Below are positions 53,986-62,552 of a stretch of 64,000 nt of DNA, piece after piece. Origin of the DNA: Marinagarivorans cellulosilyticus (GTDB taxonomy: Bacteria; Pseudomonadota; Gammaproteobacteria; Pseudomonadales; Cellvibrionaceae); the NCBI RefSeq assembly GCF_021655555.1, contig NZ_AP023086.1, positions 620,001 through 684,000 of the forward strand. Reading direction: 5' to 3'. The notes beneath the pieces were generated by a model, which made no database searches, was not told the DNA's origin, and saw only the letters and a list, made by a program, of their open reading frames with translations. The stretch's first letter is position 1. The number at the start of each line of letters is the position of its first letter. A program made the translations under genes and the position numbers.

Positions 53986-54675
53986 TTATTGCGCATAGGT
54001 CTCAATTCTCCCCCAGACCTCGAATGTTTCTGGATTATAAGAATACTCAGAAAATATGACAACATCATTGGGTTGTGTGCTAAAGTACCGGTGAGAGTCT
54101 TTATTGCTATTGTTGTTTTCTCGAATCTGATATCGTTCCTTAATTTTCCAGCTCCTTCCAATTAATTCATCGAGCTGAGAGCTCATTGAGTCTCCCGTCA
54201 GGTTTAATGATATTTCCTTACCGACAACCCATTCTCCGTCTCTATATAAGCCAATATAAACCCATTTCCCTACGGCGATCTTTTCATATTTCATAGAGTT
54301 CGATAGTTTTTTGAGACCTTCATTTTCTTTTCTTAGATTTTGAATGATTTGTTGGTTGCTGGCTTTGTTTCCCTCTAATTGAAGCTGAAGCTTTTCCAGT
54401 TGATTAGATAGTTTGTCATTCACTAACTCAAGGCTTGATAGGCGTTCTTGCTGCTCCCCTATTAGATCTTTGTCTGAGATGGTCCTTGCTTTGCTACTCT
54501 CTAGTTCTTTTTGAGATTGGCTGAATGAAAAGGCATAGATAAAAGAGGCGGCAATCAATAGTGCGCTGACGGCCAGTGAAATGTAAAAGTAATTTCTTGG
54601 TATTGCTCTATGGTCGCTCTCAAAATATTGATCCTCTATTGATTTTTCAGCTCTTATCGAATTTCGGCTTTTCAT
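53986..54675 (-). CDS. Single-pass membrane protein with periplasmic coiled coil
   Basis: 229 aa. Cytoplasmic ~28 residues, one TM helix (~residues 28-52: YFYISLAVSALLIAASFIYA), then a heptad-rich coiled coil (~55-125: QERLSSLELVNDKLSNQLEK ... LQLQLEG) and a C-terminal beta-rich domain with EKIAVGKWVYIGLYRDGEW. No family recognised. It starts 4 nt after the stop of the membrane GTPase gene, so they are co-translated. Probably its partner in one membrane complex (inference). Confidence 0.7.
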   Translation of the reverse strand: MKSRNSIRAEKSIEDQYFESDHRAIPRNYFYISLAVSALLIAASFIYAFSFSQSQKELESSKARTISDKDLIGEQQERLSSLELVNDKLSNQLEKLQLQLEGNKASNQQIIQNLRKENEGLKKLSNSMKYEKIAVGKWVYIGLYRDGEWVVGKEISLNLTGDSMSSQLDELIGRSWKIKERYQIRENNNSNKDSHRYFSTQPNDVVIFSEYSYNPETFEVWGRIETYAQ

Positions 54676-54679
54676 AATA

Positions 54680-55648
54680 TTAAGCGCCTCGCCCAGCTCT
54701 TAGATCCTGCCTTAAAGTCAGCTTGGTATATTCCCAACGGTTTTTTTCTTTTTTTATTTCCTTCCTTTCTTTTAGAGATATGTACCTGTATTCAAAGCAA
54801 TCTTTCTTTACTAGGCTCGTTTGATCTACAATTTTTCCGATGCGATTTATTGTGTTTCTATGATGGTTTATTGCAAAGTTTTTTATAGCTAAAGGTTTTC
54901 CTAGATCCAAAAAAAGATCGATCTGATTAATAATGATATATATTTTTTTTATGGATCTGCACTCATTAAACAGCAGTTCAAGGAGTGTGGAATTGAATGT
55001 GTCAAGTTGCTCGATGTATTGGTTGTCTAGGTTTTTCTTTTTGAGCTTTTCGCTGGCCGGCTTGTTAACTTTATATGCTTTCTCCTTTATCTCCGCTTTA
55101 GGCTCATAAAAAGATAGCACTAGAAATAGATCTGTCACTTTTTTATGATTTTCTAGTTCCTTTAGTTTTTTTATAAGTGTATTCGGTTTTTGCCCCTCGT
55201 AGTCTAGGGAGCTGCATTTAAACTCCTTTCCTTTAATTGATACATGAAACGTATATTTTTCATCTGGCTTTTCGGTGATTTCTGTGTCTCGGTATTCTCG
55301 GTCAGATAAGTAGTCAATAAAGCAGGTTTTTCCTGCTCCCCCTGTTCCAAAAACAACGTAAATAAACTCATTTTGTTCTGTTGTAGGCTGCACATTGGAA
55401 TCGATTGTTTTTGGCTTTATACCATACAATTCTCCCAATACGCTTTTCAAACCTAAAGCGATTAAGAATGACACTAAAGTTATCAAAGTCAAAACAGGCG
55501 TTGTAATCCAGTTTTGGATGTAAGTAGCTATCTGAGGTACCTTGGCAGTAGTTAATTGATAGGCGAGTATTAAGAGAATCATTACTGCAATAGTGACAAA
55601 AATTGCTAAGACCAATCTATCTTTGTTTATGTCGTATTTCTCAAACAT
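54680..55648 (-). CDS. Membrane-anchored P-loop GTPase-like protein
   Basis: 322 aa. Two N-terminal TM helices (~12-33 and ~48-70), then a Ras-like/TRAFAC-type P-loop domain. G1 is FGTGGAGKTCFI (~102-113), G3 is SSLDYEGQ (DxxG), and G4 is a plausible IINQID (NxxD, with Gln for Lys). AGGGGAAAGG precedes the ATG. A membrane-tethered small GTPase coupled to a coiled-coil membrane protein; no known family recognised. AT-rich relative to the chromosome parts of the window. Lies between transposon relics, consistent with horizontal acquisition. Confidence 0.75.
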   Translation of the reverse strand: MFEKYDINKDRLVLAIFVTIAVMILLILAYQLTTAKVPQIATYIQNWITTPVLTLITLVSFLIALGLKSVLGELYGIKPKTIDSNVQPTTEQNEFIYVVFGTGGAGKTCFIDYLSDREYRDTEITEKPDEKYTFHVSIKGKEFKCSSLDYEGQKPNTLIKKLKELENHKKVTDLFLVLSFYEPKAEIKEKAYKVNKPASEKLKKKNLDNQYIEQLDTFNSTLLELLFNECRSIKKIYIIINQIDLFLDLGKPLAIKNFAINHHRNTINRIGKIVDQTSLVKKDCFEYRYISLKERKEIKKEKNRWEYTKLTLRQDLRAGRGA

Positions 55649-55925
55649 CCTTTCCCCTGTGCAGCTTGTAATTAGCCTGTGTGAAAATTCGATGCAGCCT
55701 TGCTAAGAGTCTAGCTTTTTCATTTTAAAATCTAATGCTCGGCATGAGTTTACAGCACTGAGCGTGATAGCACGGAGTGAAATAGGAATAGTCATATAAA
55801 AATGTCTCGCTCTCGGAGATTCGGCTTAGGTTGGGGCTATCATACGGCTCATCCCCCGCTTCGCGCTAAAGAAAGCCAAATACGAGCTACCCCAAAAGGT
55901 AAACGTCTCGCCAACCCCACCTTTT
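55649..55925. other. Intergenic upstream of the GTPase operon
   Basis: No gene seen; the operon's promoter should lie here. Confidence 0.4.
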
Positions 55926-55990
55926 AAGCTTTGTTAAAACGCCAAGGCACAAGCTCATCCAGGCTGCAATTTTCCTTCGGCATCTGATTT
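55926..55990 (-). pseudogene. Possible IS66-type transposase C-terminal relic
   Basis: On the minus strand: MPKENCSLDELVPWRFNKA-stop, resembling the LLPWN-type C-terminus of IS66 TnpC transposases. It is short, so the call is tentative. Confidence 0.35.
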
Positions 55991-56006
55991 AACAGATGCG
56001 GAACTA

Positions 56007-56594
56007 ACAGGACACACTCTCTAAATTCTGGCCGTTTACATATAGAATTGGTGGATTGGACGGGCAGTTCCAGAGCATCCTGCTCCCGCTGCATTAGTGA
56101 TTCCCTTCACGTCGCAGGCTAATGCGTGATGATGCCCAGCTCCATTGCATCTATGCAACCGCTGGATTAGTCAATCCTGCGCGTCAACGAGGCCATATCG
56201 TCTCAACTTTACCCTCGATTATCGATCGCCTAAGTATCGAGCCGGATAGCTGGTTAGAGCTGGCCCGCGCCGTCGAAAAGAACACTAAGACCTTTGTGGG
56301 GACCGGCGATCATATCGAGAGTGCCGCTCTCGCCATGGGTTACCAGCGGGCCCCTAATCGGCGGCGCCGCCAGTCGTTATTTGGCTGATCAGCCGCCTCA
56401 CTTCCCTCTCACTTTTCTCACGCGGCTATGCTCAAAGCTGCTTGGATATATAGCTTGTTGTTCTATTGGTGAATTATTGATAACCAGCGATCATAAGATT
56501 GTGATCCTAAAGCCTTATCTGAAAAATGCTGTTTTCTCTGATACAAAAGGCGGGTAGTTTTAATTGTTTTTTAGAGTGAGTGTCCTCTTTGGTT
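56007..56594 (+). mobile_element. Degenerate RAYT-type element bounded by inverted end motifs
   Basis: CAGGACACACTCTCTAAATT at about 56008-56027 faces an inverted copy (TTTTTTAGAGTGAGTGTCC near 56567-56585). Between them lies a RAYT C-terminal relic. The bounds are set by the motif pair. Confidence 0.55.
56122..56388 (+). pseudogene. RAYT transposase C-terminal relic (copy C)
   Basis: The 88 codons include GLVNPARQRGHIVSTLPSII, then DRLSIEPDSWLELARAVEKN, TKTFVGTGDHIESAALAMGY and QSLFG-stop, homologous to copy B at 53661 but more diverged. No HUH catalytic domain. Confidence 0.75.
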
Positions 56595-56616
56595 CCAGCG
56601 ATATGGTAACTCACTA

Positions 56617-57840
56617 CTACTCTTTTGTGCTTTGTGGCCTTGACCTCATATATTCCCTGCATAAGTCAGAAGCTTCTTTTACAGAGCTTTCTGTCTTTTG
56701 TAGGGTTTGTTCTATTTTTGCCAAAACATTTTCCTGATCAGCGCTTTTGTCTTTTGAAGTTTGAGCTAATCGTTGCGCGTTTATTTCCGCTCTTTGTCGA
56801 GCAAGTCTTTCTGTTTCTCCTGTAATGAAAAGTATGCACGCGGGTAAAACCCTTTCTCGCTCTAATGCAGCTATAGCAATTTTTTCGACGCTTTCTGCCA
56901 CTCTTTCTGTAGCTTCTTTGGACAGTTTACTAGCATCCGACTCTTGTTGAATGGTTCCTCCGCCTGAAGCAGATGTCGCAATAGTTTGGTGCACTGACTT
57001 AGTATCTTTAACCAGTTCGAGTTGAGCCTTTATCGACGTGATTTCGTCATTAACTAAGCCTAGTTTCACCTGCTCTTTTTCCAATGCTGTCGTCTTATCT
57101 GCAATAATCTGATTTATAGCTTCAAAGCTTTGCTCATCTTGGGGATCGCTCTCTTGAGCCATATCGCTCTTCGTTTTCTCGGCAGATGCCTTTTCCTTCT
57201 CTAATTGCGCAATTGCTACTTCCACTTTTGTTTGGTCTTTAATTTTTGTTTCTAAGGAAGCTTGGATGCTTTCCTCGAGTTCTGTTAAATCCTTAATATT
57301 TTGACTAACGCTGCCTGTTGTTGCTGTGTTTAAAGTAACGGCTGGTGCTCGCACAACACCCGTTAGCTGCTCTATCGATAGCAGTGCAATCATCACATCC
57401 TGATAACCGGAATGTAGAAGAAATGCTGTTGATTTATCGAGGGCATCATTACGCTCCAGCTCGCATATGCGATACATAGCATCGCGCATTAACTGGATGG
57501 ACTGAGTTCGAAGACCAATGCTCGCAGCACTTTCGGCTGAGGAGCCAGATGTGTTGCCGGATATATCTGTGGGGTTGGAAATGTTTAGCCCGAAGGTACT
57601 GGCCAAGGCAGACATGGCATCTGGGCTTGGCTCTGAGCAAAAGCGCCCTACAGCATCTGAAATAGCTAATCGCTGTTTAGCATCAATACTAATAACCTTA
57701 GTTCCCATAGCTTCAGGTCTTTCAGAAGAACCATAGTCAAATTCATGATTTATCGATTTCCAATTAGCTGCACACCCGTGGAGAAAAGGCACTGAAAAGA
57801 CGATAAAGATAGTTTTGAGTATTTCTAAAGCCAGCCTCAT
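56617..57840 (-). CDS. Coiled-coil lipoprotein of unknown function
   Basis: 407 aa. Lipobox FLHGC (Cys23). A region with SIDAKQRLAISDAVGRFCSE and RTQSIQLMRDAMYRICELER resembles the conserved start of uncharacterised proteobacterial lipoproteins. Then come long heptad segments (~190-290 and ~340-400, Glu/Lys/Gln-rich), split by a Gly/Ser loop. No enzyme motifs. It lies on the same strand as the GTPase/coiled-coil operon, but ~970 nt upstream of it across RAYT copy C. It could be a third component of one membrane system (inference). Confidence 0.6.
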   Translation of the reverse strand: MRLALEILKTIFIVFSVPFLHGCAANWKSINHEFDYGSSERPEAMGTKVISIDAKQRLAISDAVGRFCSEPSPDAMSALASTFGLNISNPTDISGNTSGSSAESAASIGLRTQSIQLMRDAMYRICELERNDALDKSTAFLLHSGYQDVMIALLSIEQLTGVVRAPAVTLNTATTGSVSQNIKDLTELEESIQASLETKIKDQTKVEVAIAQLEKEKASAEKTKSDMAQESDPQDEQSFEAINQIIADKTTALEKEQVKLGLVNDEITSIKAQLELVKDTKSVHQTIATSASGGGTIQQESDASKLSKEATERVAESVEKIAIAALERERVLPACILFITGETERLARQRAEINAQRLAQTSKDKSADQENVLAKIEQTLQKTESSVKEASDLCREYMRSRPQSTKE

Positions 57841-57911
57841 ATAGCTATACCTATATTGGTAGATTTGACTATATCGTAAACACCGCAGTGTGTAGTGGTC
57901 AACCTATCTGG

Positions 57912-58010
57912 TCACGAGTTTAGAGTTTTTTTGTAAATATTTTCTTTTTTGACCGGTGTCAGTCCGTCATTGTGCTGGTGAGGTCTGACGCTATTGTAAT
58001 AACGTAAAGA
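57912..58010 (-). pseudogene. IS3-family OrfB C-terminal relic
   Basis: The minus strand reads ISLRYYNSVRPHQHNDGLTP then VKKENIYKKTLNS-stop, the YN-x-x-RPHxxNxGLTP ending of IS3-family integrases. The rest of the gene is gone. Confidence 0.7.
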
Positions 58011-58096
58011 TATAATTGTTAACGGCATGCTTCGTCCACAAGAAGTCGGGCCATCCTTTCTTTGGCATGCAGTCAGATTTTAAACTACGAAAGCAA

Positions 58097-58124
58097 CATA
58101 TTTCGGGACACCCAAAACTCACTC
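58097..58124 (+). repeat. GGGACACCC-family repeat motif
   Basis: TATTTCGGGACACCCAAAAC context shared with copies near 46331-46360 and 47801-47822; conservation stretches over ~30 nt. Confidence 0.7.
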
Positions 58125-58189
58125 CATTTCCCAACTACAAGGCCACGTACTCGCTATAAAGCCGTCGGATATCAATTTCTCAGGCCCTT

Positions 58190-58399
58190 ACGTGTCAGTA
58201 GCACGTGTGGAGCGACCAGCCCCAGCAAGGATGCGTGGGGGTAGACTTTGCACCTGCATAAGGATATGCAAGATTAGACTTTGCAGGAGATGTAATAAAG
58301 CGGCATCGCACTGTTTGAAATCGCAGGATCCATCCCTCATCTAAGTGGTAACTCAACAAAAAAGGTCGCCAGGGCGCCCTACACTTAAGCGAGGTTGAT
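58190..58399 (+). ncRNA. Candidate IS110 bridge-RNA region (left end)
   Basis: About 210 nt of non-coding DNA 5' of the IS110 transposase. It holds two direct copies of TAGACTTTGCA (58242-58252, 58275-58285) and a palindrome AGGGCGCCCT (58371-58380). Many IS110 elements transcribe their guide RNA from this position. Structure not computed; the boundary is a guess. Confidence 0.35.
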
Positions 58400-59404
58400 A
58401 TGCATTACTGTGGAATTGATCTAGCAAGCAAATCAAGCAACATCTGCGTTATTGATCAGCAAGGCAAGGTATTACGCGAGCGGGTTATTGCAACAGAAGC
58501 GGCTGAGCTGAATGAGGCGCTGGCCGGTTTTGATGATCTAACGGTTATTATCGAGGCGAGTCCTTTAGCGGAAACAGCGGCAAGGGTCGTGGAAGATATC
58601 GGCAAAAAGCCAGTCATTATTGATGCTCGTGCGGCAAAGAATTTAATGAGTAGCATGAAAAAGACGGATCGACGAGATGCCAAAGCTTTAGCCGAAATTG
58701 GGCGAAGCGGTTGGTATACCGAGGTCCATAGAAAAAGTGCAAAGGCGCGGGAGCTGCGAAGTATATTGGGAGCAAGGCAAACGATACTAAAAACCAGCAA
58801 GATGATTCGGTCGTCCATCCAAGGGTTGCTGCGCTCACATGGAATTAAGGTCGGCCAAGTCAGTGAAGGACTTTTCGCTGAGCGGGTTTTGGCGCTATGT
58901 GAAGAATATGCGCCGGGTCTAAAAGCGTCACTCGCAGCAATGCTAGAGACTTGGGAAATTGCTGTTAAAAAAGCTAAAGCGCTCAAAAAAGCGGTTGATG
59001 GAATGGGACGAGATGATGCTGTTAGTCAGCGTTTACAGAGTATTCCTGGTATCGGACCTCTGATTAGCACGGCTTATCAGGCAACGATTGACGACCCTCA
59101 CAGGTTTAATCGCGCGGAAGAGGTTGCGGACTATTTGGGCTTAGCACCACGAATATACCAATCAGGAGAAGTGGAGCGCCGAGGGCGGATCACGAAAGAA
59201 GGTGATGTTTTATTGCGGTGGCACCTTGTTGAGGGCGCTCACGTACTTTTAACACTCGGGCGAGATTGCGCGCTTAAGCGTTGGGGGCAATCCCTAGAAG
59301 AAAGAAAGGGGCCCGCGAAAGCAAAAGTGGCAGTCGCTCGTAAATTGGCAATATTAATGTGGAAGCTTTGGAAAAACGAAAAAACATTTATCGCATTCCC
59401 ATAA
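58400..59404 (+). CDS. IS110-family transposase (DEDD)
   Basis: 334 aa. The RuvC-like N-terminal domain starts YCGIDLASKSSNICVID (first Asp) and has TVIIEASP, then DARAAKNLMSSMKKTDRRDA with the later acidic pair. The C-terminal transposase_20 domain has LQSIPGIGPLISTAYQATID (HhH-like), YLGLAPRIYQSGE and an RGRITKEGDVLLRWHL stretch containing the expected catalytic-Ser area. Full length and probably active. GAGG lies 6 nt before the ATG. IS110 elements lack long terminal repeats, so the element ends are not called. Confidence 0.93.
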   Translation: MHYCGIDLASKSSNICVIDQQGKVLRERVIATEAAELNEALAGFDDLTVIIEASPLAETAARVVEDIGKKPVIIDARAAKNLMSSMKKTDRRDAKALAEIGRSGWYTEVHRKSAKARELRSILGARQTILKTSKMIRSSIQGLLRSHGIKVGQVSEGLFAERVLALCEEYAPGLKASLAAMLETWEIAVKKAKALKKAVDGMGRDDAVSQRLQSIPGIGPLISTAYQATIDDPHRFNRAEEVADYLGLAPRIYQSGEVERRGRITKEGDVLLRWHLVEGAHVLLTLGRDCALKRWGQSLEERKGPAKAKVAVARKLAILMWKLWKNEKTFIAFP

Positions 59405-59787
59405 TTATTGACTCTTTTTAACGGCGGTGCCCAACCGTTAAGTTTGGAAAATGGGTTAATCAGGATGAAGTATCATCAAGCTCGGTCACGTAGACCACGA
59501 CATGTGCTTGGGATTCGATCCCGTGCAGGAGATGATTGGCTACGTGCTCCGACTCCATCTTGTCGGCACCTTGAGTGACCACGAAGAGAAGCCTGAAGCT
59601 TGATGATATTCTTCCACTTAGTGAAATTGGTCTTGACTGTTAGGGCCGCTTTAGAGAAGCACAAAGTCGAGGAGCGCAAAGTCGTAGATGGCTTGAGCGT
59701 GCCGGAGAAATTGATATTCGACGGCGCTCAATAGGAGGAAACGGTTAGCTGCGGCAGGCACTCGTTTTTTAGCGAACTTGCACGCAC
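59405..59787. other. Non-coding region downstream of IS110 with inverted repeat
   Basis: TATCATCAAGCT (59471-59482) pairs with AGCTTGATGATA (59597-59608). Inside these, GGTCAC and GTGACC also pair, giving a ~140-nt fold. TAACGG ... CCGTTA at about 59418-59440 is a second dyad. Could hold the IS right end and/or guide RNA. No supported gene. Confidence 0.5.
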
Positions 59788-60258
59788 TTAAGCACGTGTA
59801 GCGCGGAGCATCCAGGCTGTTTTTTCGTGGATGCGCATGCGGTCTGATACCAGTGCTGCGGTGGATTCATCGTCAGCGTCTTGCGCTGCTTTTAGTACTT
59901 GCCTGGCCGTGCGCACAACAACTTCGTGCCCTTGTGTCAGGATGTCGACCATGGCGCCAGCTGCGGGTATATCGTCGACTTCCTCAATAGAGCTAAGCTG
60001 AGCAAATGCCTTGTAGGTGCCTGGTGCAATCACACCTAAGGTGCGAATGCGTTCTGCAATATCATCTACCGCTATTGCTAATTCGGTGTAGTGCTCTTCA
60101 AACATTAAGTGCAGCTCGCGAAATTGCGGCCCAGTAACATTCCAGTGGAAGTTATGCGTTTGTAGATAAAGCGTGTACGAATCGGCGAGCAGATGTTTTA
60201 GGCCCTCGGCAATGGCTAGGCGGTTTTCTTCGCTGATTCCAATATTAATTGCTGTCAT
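59788..60258 (-). CDS. dps: Dps family ferritin-like DNA protection protein
   Basis: 156 aa, ferritin-like four-helix bundle. The inter-subunit ferroxidase ligands are visible in LQTHNFHWNVTG (H35, H38) and FEEHYTELAIAVDDIAERI. It oxidises Fe(II) with H2O2 and stores iron, protecting DNA. AGAGGG precedes the ATG. A 3' fragment of a close relative lies at 43.6 kb. Confidence 0.95.
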   Translation of the reverse strand: MTAINIGISEENRLAIAEGLKHLLADSYTLYLQTHNFHWNVTGPQFRELHLMFEEHYTELAIAVDDIAERIRTLGVIAPGTYKAFAQLSSIEEVDDIPAAGAMVDILTQGHEVVVRTARQVLKAAQDADDESTAALVSDRMRIHEKTAWMLRATRA

Positions 60259-60382
60259 GTTAACCCTCTTCGTTAAGTGAATGGCACGATTTAATTATAG
60301 TAAAACCAAATTACAGATTTAAAACAAATAGATCTTTGCTATGGGGGTTATAGCGTGGCTTAACTTGTGATATTTAAGTTGA

Positions 60383-61087
60383 TTATTGCTTGGCGTGAAC
60401 TAAGCGGAAGTCGGGTTTTGGGGTGCCTATAAGCTTAGGTTCGAGTGCAATGCTTAAAAAAACATTGTCAAAACCCATCGGTTGATACCAGTATTCAAAC
60501 CAAAGTGCATGGCGGCTGTGTTCCAAAGCGAGTGTTTGCGGCTGGCTAAGGTCCATCGCTTCTGCGTTTATGCGATCTAGCCCCGCGCTAATCCCTGTGC
60601 CTACGGTTTTCAGCGCGGCTTCTTTGAGTGTCCATATTTTATAAAACAGTTGTGTTTGGGCCGCGCCGCTCAGGCGATTGAGTGCTTGGCTTTCTTCTGG
60701 GGTGAAGTAGCGCTCGGCAATGCTGGTTAGGTCGCTCATTTTGCGTTGGGGGTGCTCGATATCCACACCAATATCGCCTTCGTCACTGATCGCGTAAGCC
60801 AGATACTCCCCCGAGTGCGTTAAATTAAATGCTGTGGGGTTGCCTTCTAAATAGAGTTTGCCATGTGAATGCTTTTTGAAAATGATAGATTCAACTGGCG
60901 TATTCAGGTGTTTTGCCAGTGCGTGCTTAAGGTAATAGCGGCCGTAAATGAATTCGTGTAAACGGCGCTCGGCCTTAATGTTGTTGGCGCTTAGGCTTTC
61001 TTCTGGGCTTAAGGCTGCTCGGGCAATATGGAGCGGGGTTTCAATAAGTAAGCTTGGGATGTGGAAAAGATGAATAAAGATTGGCAT
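60383..61087 (-). CDS. 4'-phosphopantetheinyl transferase (Sfp/AcpT type)
   Basis: 234 aa. Signature IGVDIEHPQR (Mg-binding Asp/Glu) and FYKIWTLKEAALKTVGTGIS (W-x2-KEA). The N-terminal half has LNLTHSGEYLAYAI, as in Sfp. It transfers phosphopantetheine from CoA to carrier proteins of fatty-acid, polyketide or peptide synthesis. The window holds no NRPS/PKS, so the client is unknown. A purD terminator lies upstream. Confidence 0.93.
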   Translation of the reverse strand: MPIFIHLFHIPSLLIETPLHIARAALSPEESLSANNIKAERRLHEFIYGRYYLKHALAKHLNTPVESIIFKKHSHGKLYLEGNPTAFNLTHSGEYLAYAISDEGDIGVDIEHPQRKMSDLTSIAERYFTPEESQALNRLSGAAQTQLFYKIWTLKEAALKTVGTGISAGLDRINAEAMDLSQPQTLALEHSRHALWFEYWYQPMGFDNVFLSIALEPKLIGTPKPDFRLVHAKQ

Positions 61088-61145
61088 AGGAAACGGTTAT
61101 TTAGCGAGAAGCGCGGAGCTTACCACAGGCCGTTGTTAGGGTAAG

Positions 61146-61181
61146 AAAAAAGCCCGCGAATCATTGATTACGCGGGCTTTT
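61146..61181 (-). terminator. purD terminator
   Basis: AAAGCCCGCG / CGCGGGCTTT with a 12-nt loop and an A-tract (T-run on minus), just after the purD stop. Confidence 0.88.
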
Positions 61182-61207
61182 GTAGGCTAAGTAACGCTAG
61201 GGGTTGA

Positions 61208-62497
61208 TTACTTTTGCTGTTCGCGCTCAATTGCGCGGTAGGCGATATCGTTGCGTTTATACACGTCTTTCCAGTCGATTTTATTGGCAACAGCGTAAGC
61301 ATTTTGCTGAGCTTGCGTCACATTGACGCCAAGTGCCGTGGCGCATAATACGCGGCCGCCATTGGTTACAATATTGCCGTCTTTTAGGCTGGTGCCGGCA
61401 TGGAAGACTTTAGTGGTGGCGGTTTCTAAACCGTCCAGGCCAGAGATCACATCGCCTTTATTGTAGCTGCCAGGGTAGCCGCCGGCGGCTAACACTACGC
61501 CAACTGCTGGGCGGTCGTCCCACTCGGTGGTTTTGCTGGCTAAGTCGCCAGCCAATGCAGCTTGGCAAATATCAACAAGATCAGATTGCAAGCGCATCAT
61601 AATGGGCTGTGTTTCTGGGTCGCCAAAGCGGCAGTTGTACTCGATCACTTTGGGGTTGCCGGTGCTATCAATCATTAAGCCGGCGTACAAAAAGCCTACA
61701 TAGGTGTTGCCCTCTGCGGCCATGCCATTGATGGTGGGCATAATGACCTGTTCCATAACGCGGTCGTACACTTCAGCGGTAACCACGGGGGCGGGCGAGT
61801 AGGCGCCCATGCCGCCGGTGTTCAAGCCGGTATCGCCGTCGCCTGCGCGCTTGTGGTCTTGGCTGGTGGCCATAGGCAATACGTTTTTGCCGTCGGCAAT
61901 TACGATAAAGCTTGCTTCTTCACCCTCTAGAAACTCCTCAATCACCACACGACAGCCGGCATCGCCAAAAGCATTGCCACTGAGCATGTCTTTAACGGCG
62001 TCTTCGGCAGCGGCTAAATCCATCGCAACGATCACGCCTTTACCCGCGGCAAGGCCGTCGGCTTTAATCACGATAGGCGCGCCTTTTTCTTGCAAGTAAG
62101 CAAGGGCCGGTTCGACTTCGGTGAATTTCTCGTATTCGGCGGTTGGGATGTTGTGGCGGGCTAAAAAGTCTTTGGTGAAGGCTTTGGAACCCTCTAGCTG
62201 GGCTGCACCCTTGCTGGGGCCAAAGCAGGCTAAATCGCGTGCTTGAAAGAAGTCTACAACACCATCAACAAGCGGGACTTCTGGGCCAACAATACTGAGC
62301 GCAACGTTATTTTCTTGTGCGAAGGTGGCGAGTTTTTCAAATTCTAAAACGTCGATCTCAACGTTTTTTAATTTACCGTCGCCTTCGGTGCCGGCGTTAC
62401 CTGGCGCTAGAAAAACAGTTTCTACGGCTGGGTTTTGTGCGGCTTTCCATGCTAAAGCATGCTCGCGGCCACCGCCGCCGATAATAAGTATATTCAT
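61208..62497 (-). CDS. purD: Phosphoribosylamine-glycine ligase PurD
   Basis: 429 aa. N-domain MNILIIGGGGREHALAWKAA, then an ATP-grasp core (IVIKADGLAAGKGVIVA, GGMGAYSPAPV, EYNCRFGDPETQ). It joins glycine to phosphoribosylamine in de novo purine synthesis. Downstream of purH on the same strand, with a 105-nt spacer containing a long hairpin. Confidence 0.97.
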   Translation of the reverse strand: MNILIIGGGGREHALAWKAAQNPAVETVFLAPGNAGTEGDGKLKNVEIDVLEFEKLATFAQENNVALSIVGPEVPLVDGVVDFFQARDLACFGPSKGAAQLEGSKAFTKDFLARHNIPTAEYEKFTEVEPALAYLQEKGAPIVIKADGLAAGKGVIVAMDLAAAEDAVKDMLSGNAFGDAGCRVVIEEFLEGEEASFIVIADGKNVLPMATSQDHKRAGDGDTGLNTGGMGAYSPAPVVTAEVYDRVMEQVIMPTINGMAAEGNTYVGFLYAGLMIDSTGNPKVIEYNCRFGDPETQPIMMRLQSDLVDICQAALAGDLASKTTEWDDRPAVGVVLAAGGYPGSYNKGDVISGLDGLETATTKVFHAGTSLKDGNIVTNGGRVLCATALGVNVTQAQQNAYAVANKIDWKDVYKRNDIAYRAIEREQQK

Positions 62498-62552
62498 TGA
62501 TAAATTACCTTATTGGGTAATTGAAAACTGTGGGAGTTGAGGTGCAGCGAAT

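Noticed and set aside
58456..58986. 176-codon minus-strand ORF inside the IS110 transposase
   Set aside because: Antisense shadow of a well-supported gene; no domain.
59405..59440. Integron attC-like site (TAACGG...CCGTTA)
   Set aside because: Short dyad only; lacks the conserved GTTRRRY/RYYYAAC core pair and there is no integrase gene.
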